26,244 nucleotides of DNA from JACRBK01 sp964427955 (GTDB lineage Bacteria > Chloroflexota > Anaerolineae > Aggregatilineales > Aggregatilineaceae). Positions 1 through 7,117 of the stretch are shown here, one piece after another. The number at the start of each line of letters is the position of its first letter. The stretch's first letter is position 1. The DNA lies in NCBI GenBank assembly GCA_964427955.1, contig CAYRWY010000027.1, positions 1 to 26,244 on the forward strand. Reading direction: 5' to 3'. The position numbers were made by a program, and so were the translations under genes. The notes under the pieces were generated by a model that saw only the letters and a program-made list of their open reading frames with translations, was not told the origin of the DNA and did not search any database.

Positions 1-3
1 ATC

Positions 4-447
4 ATGTGGCGGCTGGTGGGTATCGGCGCGTTGGCTGTTATCATGCTCCTCGTGAGCGGCAGTACGCTGGCCCAGTCTTTGGGGGCCGTTACCCTGACTC
101 CCACCGGGACGATTCAGGTCCTCGTCGAATTGAGCGATCCGCCCGCGATCCGGGCTTACGTGATCGCCAGAGACGTGTTGGGACTCTCAGAGGCGACGGC
201 GCAGCGTTTCGTGCAGGCGCAGGCGGTGCGGATCGAGGCGGCGCAACAGGCGCTGCTGCCCTATCTGACCGGCCCGGCAGTTCAGGCGGTGATCCTCGAC
301 CGCGTGCAGCAGACCCTCAACGGCATCCTGATCGAGGTCGATGCGTCCAACCTGGATCTGATTCGCCAATGGCCAGGGGTGGTGAGCATCCAGCGTCTAG
401 ATCTGGGGTCGTTAGCCGGGCCAACGCCTGAGTCGGCGCTGCAATGA
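4..447 (+). CDS. small secreted protein, subtilase propeptide (inhibitor I9)-like
   Basis: The 147-residue product begins with a basic residue and a hydrophobic stretch ending near TLAQ (about residues 1-24), a typical signal peptide. The mature part (about 37-132) resembles the I9 propeptide of subtilisin-like proteases: it has IQVLVELSDPPA near the start, an alanine- and glutamine-rich helix, then a LNGILIEVDASNLDLIRQWPG-like ending in which the chain passes over a hydrophobic groove. No catalytic protease domain follows, because the next gene is a sensor kinase starting 25 bases downstream. It could be a free protease inhibitor or chaperone, or an orphaned propeptide. The start is the ATG three bases into the window, so upstream signals cannot be seen. 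The I9 assignment rests on pattern resemblance only and is moderately sure. Confidence 0.6.
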   Translation: MWRLVGIGALAVIMLLVSGSTLAQSLGAVTLTPTGTIQVLVELSDPPAIRAYVIARDVLGLSEATAQRFVQAQAVRIEAAQQALLPYLTGPAVQAVILDRVQQTLNGILIEVDASNLDLIRQWPGVVSIQRLDLGSLAGPTPESALQ

Positions 448-472
448 AGGTTGGAGAGGTGGGCCGGTTATC

Positions 473-1540
473 ATGCGGCGATTAGGACGTTGGTGGTCGC
501 AGCGCCGCCGGGCCGGGGCGCTGCCCACCTGGGCCGAGGAACTGCTCCAGACCATTCCCGAAGGGGTGATCGCGTTCGACGCGCTGGGGCGGATCACGTT
601 TTTCAACCAGGGAGCGGCCCGCCTCACCGGTTGGAGCGACCAGGATGCGCGGGGGCGGACTCTGGACGCTGTCCTGCGCCTGTCGGATCACGACCGGGCG
701 CGCTTGAACACGGTGTTCGAGAGCACGCGCCCGCTGCACCTGACCACCCAGGGTAAAACCCTGGCCGTGAGCGGTGCCCGTTGGGGTGGGCCCCAGAAAA
801 CCGGGCGGGTGATCGTGCTGCGCGATGTGACCGATGAAGAAACGGGGCGCAGCCTGCATTCCTATTTTCTGGCTCACATCTCGCACGAGTTCCGCACGCC
901 GCTGTCGGGGCTGAACGCGTCGATTGAGCTGTTGATGGACGAGATCGGCTACCTTTCTCCTGCCGAGATCGACGAGCTGCTGAATTCGATTCACTTGAGC
1001 GCTTCGGGCCTGAAGGCTTTGGTGGACAACCTGCTGGAGAGCGTTAACATCGAAGCCGGGCGCTTCACGATTCACCGCCGCGCGGTGGAAGTGAACCAGG
1101 TCCTGTCCGACGCGATCCGGATGATGCAGCCGCTGCTCGACCGCCGCAAACAAACCGTCACACTGATCGAGCCGCTCCAACTTCCCCTCGTGTTCGCCGA
1201 CCCGACGCGCCTGACCCAGGTCATGCTCAACCTGCTCTCGAATGCGAGCAAATACAGCCCGCTCGCCAGTCCGATTGATCTGGCCCTGGAACGGATCGAG
1301 GATCGGCTGCGCATCACCATCGCCGATCGCGGGCCGGGGGTTCCTCCAACCGAGCGCGAAACGCTGTTCAGCCGTTTCGTGCGCCTGAATGCGCCGGATG
1401 CGGAGCAGGCCGGGATGGGGCTGGGGTTGTCGGTCGTGAAAGCGATTGTCGAAGAACATCGGGGCACCGTGGGGGTGGACGAGCGGGCGGGTGGCGGCTC
1501 GGTGTTCTGGTTTACGCTGCCTTTGGAGGCCAGTCAATGA
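473..1540 (+). CDS. PAS-domain sensor histidine kinase (PhoR-like)
   Basis: A 355-residue soluble-looking histidine kinase. An N-terminal PAS domain (about 22-118, EGVIAFDALGRITFFN) is followed by a HisKA dimerisation domain with the H-box HISHEFRTPLSG, the phospho-acceptor being His138. The HATPase domain shows the N-box (NLLSNASKYSP), G1 (DRGPGVPP), F-box (FSRFV) and G2 (GMGLGLSVVK) motifs. There is no transmembrane segment, unlike classical PhoR, so it probably senses an intracellular signal or a membrane partner such as the Pst transporter. It overlaps the response regulator by four bases (ATGA), so the pair is translationally coupled. The next genes form a phosphate transport operon behind Pho-box-like repeats, so it is probably the phosphate-responsive kinase. 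That role is inferred from context. Confidence 0.9.
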   Translation: MRRLGRWWSQRRRAGALPTWAEELLQTIPEGVIAFDALGRITFFNQGAARLTGWSDQDARGRTLDAVLRLSDHDRARLNTVFESTRPLHLTTQGKTLAVSGARWGGPQKTGRVIVLRDVTDEETGRSLHSYFLAHISHEFRTPLSGLNASIELLMDEIGYLSPAEIDELLNSIHLSASGLKALVDNLLESVNIEAGRFTIHRRAVEVNQVLSDAIRMMQPLLDRRKQTVTLIEPLQLPLVFADPTRLTQVMLNLLSNASKYSPLASPIDLALERIEDRLRITIADRGPGVPPTERETLFSRFVRLNAPDAEQAGMGLGLSVVKAIVEEHRGTVGVDERAGGGSVFWFTLPLEASQ

Positions 1541-2223
1541 AAGCACTGATCGTCGATGATGACCTGGTATTGGCCGACGTGCTGTCCTTTACCCTCCGGC
1601 GGGCCGGATTCCAGGTGGGGACGGCTCACGATGGGCTGGCGGCCCTGGAAGCGTGGCAGGCGGAGTCGCCCGACCTGATCATCCTGGATCTGAATCTGCC
1701 GAAACTCGATGGCCTGACGGTCTGCCAGCGGATTCGCGAGCAGTCCAACACGCCGATCATCATCTTGAGCGTGCGCGGCGAGGATGACGACGTGGTGCGC
1801 GGCCTGGAGATGGGCGCGGACGATTACATCACCAAGCCCTTTAGCCCACGCCAACTGGTCGCCCGCGCCCAGGCGGTGCTGCGTCGCACCGGGGTGACGC
1901 CGACCGCTGGGCCGCTGTCGGCGGGTGATCTGACGCTCGATTCCTCACGCCGCGAACTGTATCGCTCGGGCGAACTGCTCACGCAGCTTACGCCGCTGGA
2001 GTGCCGTTTGATGGAAGTGCTTATGTTGAATGTGGGCCACGTGCTGCCCGCCGACACGTTGATCGCCCAGGTATGGGGCCCTGCCGGGGGTGACCGCACT
2101 ATGCTCAAGCAGTTGGTGCACCGGCTGCGCGCCAAGCTCGAACCCGATCCGACCTCGCTGCCCTATCTCGAAACCGTTCCCGGTGTAGGCTACGCCCTGG
2201 TGCACCGGCCCTCGTCCGAATAA
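1537..2223 (+). CDS. OmpR/PhoB-family response regulator
   Basis: A 228-residue two-domain regulator. The receiver domain (1-118) has the acidic pocket Asp8/Asp9, phospho-acceptor Asp51 in LDLNLPKLDG, Ser78 at the switch position and Lys100 in YITKPF. The C-terminal half (about 130-225) is an OmpR-type winged helix (LTPLECRLMEVLMLN, then TMLKQLVHRLRAKL, and the terminal GVGYAL hairpin). The start overlaps the kinase stop and has a strong Shine-Dalgarno sequence, TTGGAGG, at 1523-1529. It is the likely activator that binds the 11-bp direct repeats just after its own stop codon and switches on the usp-pst genes, so a PhoB/PhoP role is likely but inferred. Confidence 0.93.
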   Translation: MKALIVDDDLVLADVLSFTLRRAGFQVGTAHDGLAALEAWQAESPDLIILDLNLPKLDGLTVCQRIREQSNTPIIILSVRGEDDDVVRGLEMGADDYITKPFSPRQLVARAQAVLRRTGVTPTAGPLSAGDLTLDSSRRELYRSGELLTQLTPLECRLMEVLMLNVGHVLPADTLIAQVWGPAGGDRTMLKQLVHRLRAKLEPDPTSLPYLETVPGVGYALVHRPSSE

Positions 2224-2243
2224 CCGCCGCACCAGCGGTGAAA

Positions 2244-2301
2244 ATTGTCACCAGATTGTCACCGCCTTGTACCTTGCCCTGTTACCTCCGGCTGGTACAC
2301 T
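2244..2301 (+). promoter_or_regulatory. Pho-box-like repeats and promoter of the usp-pst operon
   Basis: Four 11-bp units lie head to tail: ATTGTCACCAG (2244-2254), ATTGTCACCGC (2255-2265), CTTGTACCTTG (2266-2276) and CCCTGTTACCT (2277-2287). The first two contain identical TTGTCACC cores spaced exactly 11 bp apart. This is the layout of the enterobacterial Pho box (CTGTCAT repeated every 11 bp), which PhoB-type regulators bind in tandem. Eight bases later is an extended -10 element, TGG then TACACT (2296-2301). No good -35 is present, which fits activator-dependent transcription. The first gene starts at 2321. The repeats are seen directly; the identity of the binding protein is inferred. 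Confidence 0.75.
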
Positions 2302-2320
2302 ACGCTCCGAGTAACCCAAG

Positions 2321-3283
2321 ATGAGCGATTATCCTTTCCTTTCTCTCAGCCGGGTGACGGTCGATCCCGGGCTTGCCCGTCAACTGCCGCGCCGGTTAGC
2401 GTACTACTACCTGGCGCTGCCGCTGGCACGGGACGACGACCAGTTGACGCTGGTGATGGCCCATCCCGACAACCAGGCCGCCGTCACGGTCTTGCAGGCG
2501 GTCCTCGGCGGGACGATGGTGCCGGTCCAGGGATCGGCGCGCGAGATCCGGGCGTCTCTTGACCTGATATGGTCCGAGAACTTGGATGGAGAGACACAGC
2601 ACGTCTTAGGGTGGGGCGGGTCCCTGGTGGCGGAGATCACCCACCTGGTGGCGCACGCGTTGGGGGCGGAAACGACCTACCTGGATGCCAGCCAGAGCGC
2701 GGTGGACACCGTCTTGACGGTGGCCCGTGAGGGACAGTACAGCCTGACGGTGATCGACGCGCCGCAGGGTGACGCGTTGTCCCACCTGCTGCGTTCATCC
2801 TCGACCCCGGTGTTGTTAGTGCGGGGTGCCGGGCTGGTTCTGCATCACATCCTGTTGGTGCTGCGCGGACATTCCCCCGACGAGAGCGTATTGGATTGGG
2901 TAATCCCGCTGGCGAAGGCCAACCAGGCGATGGTGACGCTCCTCACCGTAGCGCCTACCGCCGTCGCCGGTCGCCGGTCGTCGCGCAGTCCTCGAATGCC
3001 GCACGGGCTGGCCGCTCTCCTGACGGCGGACAGTGGTCCCGGTGAGCACATCGCGACCTGTGCGCGCCGCCTGACCGAAGCGGGCATCCAGGGCACGCTC
3101 AGCCTGCGCCAGGGGGTGTTGGAAGAACAGATTGCCGCTGAAGTCGAAGTCGGCCACTATGACCTGATCACGATTGCTGCTGAAGCGCATGGCGATGTGG
3201 TCCAGCGGGTGCTGAACCAGATCGAGCGCCAGTCGCCGGATCACCAACAACCGGTATTGGTGATCAAGCCAATCACAGAGTAG
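2321..3283 (+). CDS. GspE N-terminal-like domain fused to UspA domains
   Basis: A 320-residue protein. Residues about 5-85 (VDPGLARQLPRRLAYYYLAL, then LTLVMAHPDN and VPVQGSAREIRASL) look like the N-terminal domain of type II secretion/pilus ATPases (T2SSE_N, related to the cyclic-di-GMP-binding MshEN domain). No ATPase follows. Residues about 100-168 resemble a degenerate universal-stress half ending in TPVLLVRG, and 173-320 are a fuller UspA-like domain starting HHILLVLRG and ending QQPVLVIKP. It is the first gene after the Pho-box-like promoter and lies 39 bases before pstS, so it is probably induced with phosphate uptake. It may be a nucleotide- or second-messenger-responsive accessory protein. 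A clear ATP-binding GxxGxxx(S) loop is not evident, so ATP binding is uncertain. Confidence 0.72.
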   Translation: MSDYPFLSLSRVTVDPGLARQLPRRLAYYYLALPLARDDDQLTLVMAHPDNQAAVTVLQAVLGGTMVPVQGSAREIRASLDLIWSENLDGETQHVLGWGGSLVAEITHLVAHALGAETTYLDASQSAVDTVLTVAREGQYSLTVIDAPQGDALSHLLRSSSTPVLLVRGAGLVLHHILLVLRGHSPDESVLDWVIPLAKANQAMVTLLTVAPTAVAGRRSSRSPRMPHGLAALLTADSGPGEHIATCARRLTEAGIQGTLSLRQGVLEEQIAAEVEVGHYDLITIAAEAHGDVVQRVLNQIERQSPDHQQPVLVIKPITE

Positions 3284-3322
3284 TGATCGTGTTGAGTTGC
3301 ACGCGTTCCCAGAGAGGAAGCT

Positions 3323-4288
3323 ATGACTACCATTCGTAAGTTTTCCCGGTTGCTCTTGATTTTTCTGATCCTCGTGCCTGCGCTGGCGGCCTGTGGCAAG
3401 GACGACAAAAAGACGCCCAAGACCACCATCACCGTCTCCGGGGCGTTCGCGCTCTATCCGATGGTCCAGGTGTGGGCCGATGAGTACCACAAGCTGCATT
3501 CCGACGTCCAGTTCGACATCTCGGCGGGCGGTGCCGGTAAGGGCATGACCGACGTGTTGGCCGGGGCGGTTGATGTGGCGATGGTGTCCCGCGAAGTGCG
3601 CCAGGAAGAAACCGATCAGGGCGCGGTCGGATTTGGGGTGGTCAAGGATGCAGTCGTGGCGACCATCAGCGCGAAAAACCCGGTGTTGGACGCCGTGCTC
3701 GCCAAAGGCTTGACCTCCGAAAGCGGCGCGAAGATCTGGTTGACCACCGAAACGGTCACCTGGGGGGCGCTGGCTGGCACGGACGACGCGTCGGAAATTC
3801 ACGTCTACACCCGCGCGGACGCGGCAGGAGCCGCTGAAGTCTGGGCGAAATATCTGGGCGGCACGGCGCAGGAAGATCTGAAAGGGATCGCCGTGCAGGG
3901 TGATTCCGGGCTGGCTGAAGCGGTGCGCAAAGACGATCTGGGTATTGGCTTCAACAACATCGGGTTTGCCTACGATCTGAAGACCGGCCAGCCGGTGGAT
4001 GGGCTGCGCATTATCCCGCTCGATCTGAACGGCGATGGGCAGATCACCGACGACGAGAACTTCTATGGCGACGTGAAATTGTTGACGGCGGCTATCACCG
4101 ACGGGCGCTACCCGTCACCCCCCGCTCGCCCGCTGTACCTGGTGACGAAGGGTCAGCCCAACGCCGCCGTGGCCGAATTCCTGAAGTGGGTGCTCACCGA
4201 CGGCCAGAGCCTGATCGACAGCGCAGGGTATGTGCACCTGACAGACGACGTCATCCAGGCCAGTATCGACAAATTGGGCACCAAGTAA
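3323..4288 (+). CDS. pstS: phosphate ABC transporter substrate-binding lipoprotein PstS
   Basis: A 321-residue lipoprotein. The signal peptide ends in a lipobox (ALAAC) with lipidated Cys24. The mature protein has PstS-type PBP-like motifs: TITVSGAFALYPMVQVWADEY at the start of lobe 1, the SAGGAGKGMTDVLAGAVDVAMVSR region that builds the oxyanion pocket, and a second-lobe segment GFNNIGFAYDL. An EF-hand-like loop (D234-x-N236-x-D238-G-x-I241 to E245) sits between strands, a feature I have seen in some non-proteobacterial PstS proteins. It captures phosphate outside the membrane and delivers it to PstC/PstA. A good Shine-Dalgarno sequence (AGAGGAAG) precedes the ATG. The permease and ATPase genes follow, which makes phosphate the most likely substrate. 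Confidence 0.9.
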   Translation: MTTIRKFSRLLLIFLILVPALAACGKDDKKTPKTTITVSGAFALYPMVQVWADEYHKLHSDVQFDISAGGAGKGMTDVLAGAVDVAMVSREVRQEETDQGAVGFGVVKDAVVATISAKNPVLDAVLAKGLTSESGAKIWLTTETVTWGALAGTDDASEIHVYTRADAAGAAEVWAKYLGGTAQEDLKGIAVQGDSGLAEAVRKDDLGIGFNNIGFAYDLKTGQPVDGLRIIPLDLNGDGQITDDENFYGDVKLLTAAITDGRYPSPPARPLYLVTKGQPNAAVAEFLKWVLTDGQSLIDSAGYVHLTDDVIQASIDKLGTK

Positions 4289-4298
4289 AACCGAACCG

Positions 4299-4325
4299 CA
4301 GGGAGGACCGGTCAGGTCCTCCCTG
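4299..4325 (+). terminator. perfect 11-bp hairpin between pstS and pstC
   Basis: CAGGGAGGACC (4299-4309) pairs perfectly with GGTCCTCCCTG (4315-4325) around a five-base loop. There is no run of T after the stem, so it is not a textbook intrinsic terminator. It is more likely a partial terminator or an mRNA-stabilising hairpin that leaves more pstS than pstCAB message, as is common for binding-protein genes. It starts 10 bases after the pstS stop. Confidence 0.55.
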
Positions 4326-4351
4326 TTATCGCTAGAAGAGAGAAATTGAGT

Positions 4352-5350
4352 ATGGCAGTGGCACAACCAAGCATCCTGATCGACAAAACCTCTGCTCAGC
4401 AGCGCGCCGTCCGGCAGCACAGCCGGATGCGGCGTCTCTGGCTGGATCGGCTGGCGAGCCGCGGCATGGGGCTGATCACACTGGCGGCCTGCGCCCTGGT
4501 CCTCGTGGTGGGATCGGTGCTCGTCGTGCGGGCCTGGCCGATCCTGTCCTCGCGCACGCCGGATGCTCTACTTCTCTCTGAAACCTGGCGCCCCACGTCA
4601 GGCGAGTTTGGTTTTGGCTCCTTCATTATGGGCAGTGCCGCCGTGACGCTGATCGCGATGCTCATGGCGGTCCCGGCGGCGTTGTTCAGCGCGATCTACC
4701 TGGCGGAATATACCCGCGCGCGGGCGGTGCTCAAGCCGCTCCTGGACCTGCTGGCGAGCATCCCGTCGGTGATCTATGGGCTGTGGGGCGTGTTGTTCGT
4801 GGTGCCGCTGGTGCGCGATACGCTCGGCCCCTGGTCGGATCGCACGCTGGGCCGGACGATCCCGTTTTTTGCCAACGATAACCCCACCGGCTACGGGCTG
4901 CTGGCGGCGGGCTTTGTGCTGGCGATCATGGTCTTCCCTATCATCGTTTCCGTCGCCGATGAAGTGCTGCGCAGCGTTCCCCAGGGGATGCGCGAAGCGT
5001 CGCTGGCGCTGGGCGCGACCGAGTGGGAAACGACCAAGCTGGTCGTCGTGCGTAAGGCGCTGCCGGGCATCATCGCCGCCGTGGTCCTGGGATTCTCCCG
5101 CGCGTTTGGCGAGACGCTGGCCGTGCTGATGGTGGTCGGCAATGTCACCCAGGTTCCGCACTCGCTATTTGACGCGACGTATACCTTGCCCGCGCTGATC
5201 GCCAATAACTACGGCGAGATGATGTCGATCCCGATGTACGACGCGGCGTTGATGGCCGCCTCGTTGATGCTGCTGGCGGTCGTGCTGCTGTTCAACGTGG
5301 CGGCCCGCCTGGCGCTGTCCCGGCTGAACAGCCGGGGGAGTGTCGTATGA
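4352..5350 (+). CDS. pstC: phosphate ABC transporter permease PstC
   Basis: A 332-residue polytopic inner-membrane protein with about six transmembrane helices, beginning with a 35-residue basic cytosolic N-terminus. The MetI-like fold is marked by the EAA loop (EASLALGATEWETTKLVVV, then LPGIIAAVVLGFSRAFGET), which docks on PstB. The IPSVIYGLWGV segment is typical of PstC/PstA. The start is ATG 4352, placed about nine bases after AGAAGAGAG; an in-frame TTG two codons earlier (4346) is less likely. It overlaps pstA by four bases (ATGA). It forms the channel with PstA for phosphate import. Confidence 0.93.
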   Translation: MAVAQPSILIDKTSAQQRAVRQHSRMRRLWLDRLASRGMGLITLAACALVLVVGSVLVVRAWPILSSRTPDALLLSETWRPTSGEFGFGSFIMGSAAVTLIAMLMAVPAALFSAIYLAEYTRARAVLKPLLDLLASIPSVIYGLWGVLFVVPLVRDTLGPWSDRTLGRTIPFFANDNPTGYGLLAAGFVLAIMVFPIIVSVADEVLRSVPQGMREASLALGATEWETTKLVVVRKALPGIIAAVVLGFSRAFGETLAVLMVVGNVTQVPHSLFDATYTLPALIANNYGEMMSIPMYDAALMAASLMLLAVVLLFNVAARLALSRLNSRGSVV

Positions 5351-6204
5351 ACCGTCTGCAACGCCGCCATCTCGAAGAACGTTTTTTTAAGGCGCTGATG
5401 CGCTTTTCGTTGTTCCTGGCCCTGGCGATCCTGGGCCTGATCGTGTATACCGTCGTGCGCAAAGGGATCGGCGCGCTCAGTTGGAAGATGATCACCCAGC
5501 CCTCACAGGGCGGCTATTATCTCGGCGGCGACGAGGGTGGCATTCTGAATGCGATTCTCGGTTCGCTGTACCTGGCCGCGGGCGCGACGATCATGGCCCT
5601 GGCGGCGGGACTGCCGGTCGTGTTCTATCTGCACGCTTATCTGGGGCGTTCCCGGCTGGCCAACTGGGTCCGGCTGGTGTTCGACGTGTTGTGGGGCATT
5701 CCGAGCATCGTCTACGGCGCGTTCGCTTTCATGCTGATGCTTTACCTGGGGATGCGAGCCTCGCTGCTGGCCGGGATGATCACACTGGCGCTGGTCGAGC
5801 TGCCGATCCTGGTGCGCGCGATGGACGAGGTGGTGCGCCTGGTGCCTTCGGAGCTGACCGAATCCACCTATGCGCTGGGGACCACCCGCCTGGAACTGAC
5901 CCGTATCCTGCTGCGGCAGACGCTGCCCGGCCTGATGACCGCCATGCTGCTTGGTTTTGGCCGGGGCATTGGCGACGCGGCAGCCGTGTTGTTCACCGCC
6001 GGGTATACGGACGCCATGCCGACGTCGCTCACACGGCCCACAGCCTCGCTCCCCCTCGCGATCTTCTTCCAGTTAAGTTCGCCGTTCGAGACCGTGCAGG
6101 CGCGAGCCTACGCCTCCGCCCTGGTCTTGACGGTGCTGATCCTGGTGATCAGCCTGCTGGCCCGCCTGTCCATGCACCGCCTGGGCCGGCACGTTATTCG
6201 ATAA
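5347..6204 (+). CDS. pstA: phosphate ABC transporter permease PstA
   Basis: A 285-residue partner permease with about six transmembrane helices. Family signatures include WGIPSIVYGAFAFMLML, an EAA loop (ESTYALGTTRLELTRILLRQ, then LPGLMTAMLLGFGRGIGDAAAV) and the GGILNAILGSLYL segment that opens the transport domain. The start codon is shared with the pstC stop, so translation is coupled. pstB follows after 26 bases. The length and motif order are normal for PstA. Confidence 0.93.
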   Translation: MNRLQRRHLEERFFKALMRFSLFLALAILGLIVYTVVRKGIGALSWKMITQPSQGGYYLGGDEGGILNAILGSLYLAAGATIMALAAGLPVVFYLHAYLGRSRLANWVRLVFDVLWGIPSIVYGAFAFMLMLYLGMRASLLAGMITLALVELPILVRAMDEVVRLVPSELTESTYALGTTRLELTRILLRQTLPGLMTAMLLGFGRGIGDAAAVLFTAGYTDAMPTSLTRPTASLPLAIFFQLSSPFETVQARAYASALVLTVLILVISLLARLSMHRLGRHVIR

Positions 6205-6230
6205 CTTCCGACGTTTGAAGGTAATTGCAG

Positions 6231-6998
6231 ATGAATGCTCAAACCACCGCTCCCCTGGCCGTCCGCGATCTGAATGTCTGGTACGAAGGCAACGAACACC
6301 GGCTCAAAGGGGTGACGGCTGATATTCCGCGCCACCAGATTACGGCCATCATCGGCCCGTCCGGCTGCGGCAAAACCACCATGCTCAAGTGCATGAACCG
6401 CCTGATCGAGTTGAAGCCCAATACGCGCATCAGCGGCCAGGTGCTGCTCGAAGGCGAGGACATTTACGCGCCCGGCGTGGACGTGACGCAGGTGCGGGCG
6501 CGCGTCGGCCTGCTCGCCCAGAAGCCCTTCCCCCTGCCGATGTCGATCTATGACAACGTGGCCTACGGTCCCCGCATTCACGGCCTGAAGCAGGGCAAGA
6601 TGGACGACGTGGTGCGGACTTATTTGGAAGCAGTCGAGTTGTGGGACGAGGTAAAAGATCGCCTGAAGTCACCGGCGGCCCGCTTGTCGGTCGGGCAGCA
6701 GCAGCGGTTGTGCCTGGCCCGCGCGCTGGCGGTCAAGCCGGAGATTCTGCTGTGTGACGAATCGACCTCCGCGCTCGATCCGATCTCCTCGCGGGCGATT
6801 GAGCGCCTGCTGACGATGCTCAAGACGAATTACACCATCGTCATGGTGACGCACGACCTGCTGCAAGCGCGCCGTCTGGCCGACCACGTGATTTTCCTGT
6901 GGATGGGCGAACTGGTGGAGCAGGGGCCGGTCTCGCAGTTGTTCGATCACCCGCTCGAAGCGCGCACGCGCGCCTATCTGAGCGGCGAAATCGGCTAG
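6231..6998 (+). CDS. pstB: phosphate ABC transporter ATPase PstB
   Basis: A 255-residue ABC ATPase that powers phosphate import. The Walker A motif is GPSGCGKTT (42-50), the Q-loop is AQKPFPLPMS with the PstB-typical PFP sequence, the signature motif is LSVGQQQRL (152-160), Walker B is EILLCDESTSALDP and the H-loop is VTHD. Two positions are unusual: LSVGQ instead of LSGGQ, and DES instead of the usual DEP after the catalytic glutamate. The start is ATG 6231 with GAAGG nine bases upstream; an in-frame TTG at 6225 is less likely. No phoU follows. The stop codon lies inside the left arm of a long inverted repeat. Confidence 0.94.
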   Translation: MNAQTTAPLAVRDLNVWYEGNEHRLKGVTADIPRHQITAIIGPSGCGKTTMLKCMNRLIELKPNTRISGQVLLEGEDIYAPGVDVTQVRARVGLLAQKPFPLPMSIYDNVAYGPRIHGLKQGKMDDVVRTYLEAVELWDEVKDRLKSPAARLSVGQQQRLCLARALAVKPEILLCDESTSALDPISSRAIERLLTMLKTNYTIVMVTHDLLQARRLADHVIFLWMGELVEQGPVSQLFDHPLEARTRAYLSGEIG

Positions 6999-7115
6999 AG
7001 CGTAACCCTTCCCCCCCAACCCCCTTGTCCCCGCTGCGCGGAGAAAAAAAGCTTGCGCCCGTCTCCAGCTTGCCTGGGGAGGGGCTGGGGGTGGGGTTAA
7101 GACAGCCGCTCTAGC
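6994..7115. repeat. long imperfect inverted repeat in a convergent intergenic region
   Basis: The left arm (6994-7032) starts GCTAGAGCG and continues with a C-rich stretch (TAACCC, CCCCAACCCCC, TCCCC). The right arm (7076-7115) is its imperfect complement: GGGGAGGGG, CTGGGGGTGGGGTTA, ending CGCTCTAGC. The outer nine bases pair perfectly. The inside carries a smaller stem, GGAGA/TCTCC, and a run of seven A. It resembles dispersed intergenic C-rich/G-rich hairpin repeats common in GC-rich bacteria. It separates converging transcripts, so it may act as a two-way terminator. Whether it recurs elsewhere in the genome cannot be seen from this window. Confidence 0.7.
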
Positions 7116-7117
7116 GA

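Noticed and set aside
482..1546. A 354-codon minus-strand frame opposite the first histidine kinase
   Set aside because: It is fully covered by a gene with all kinase motifs on the other strand; its translation has no recognisable fold.
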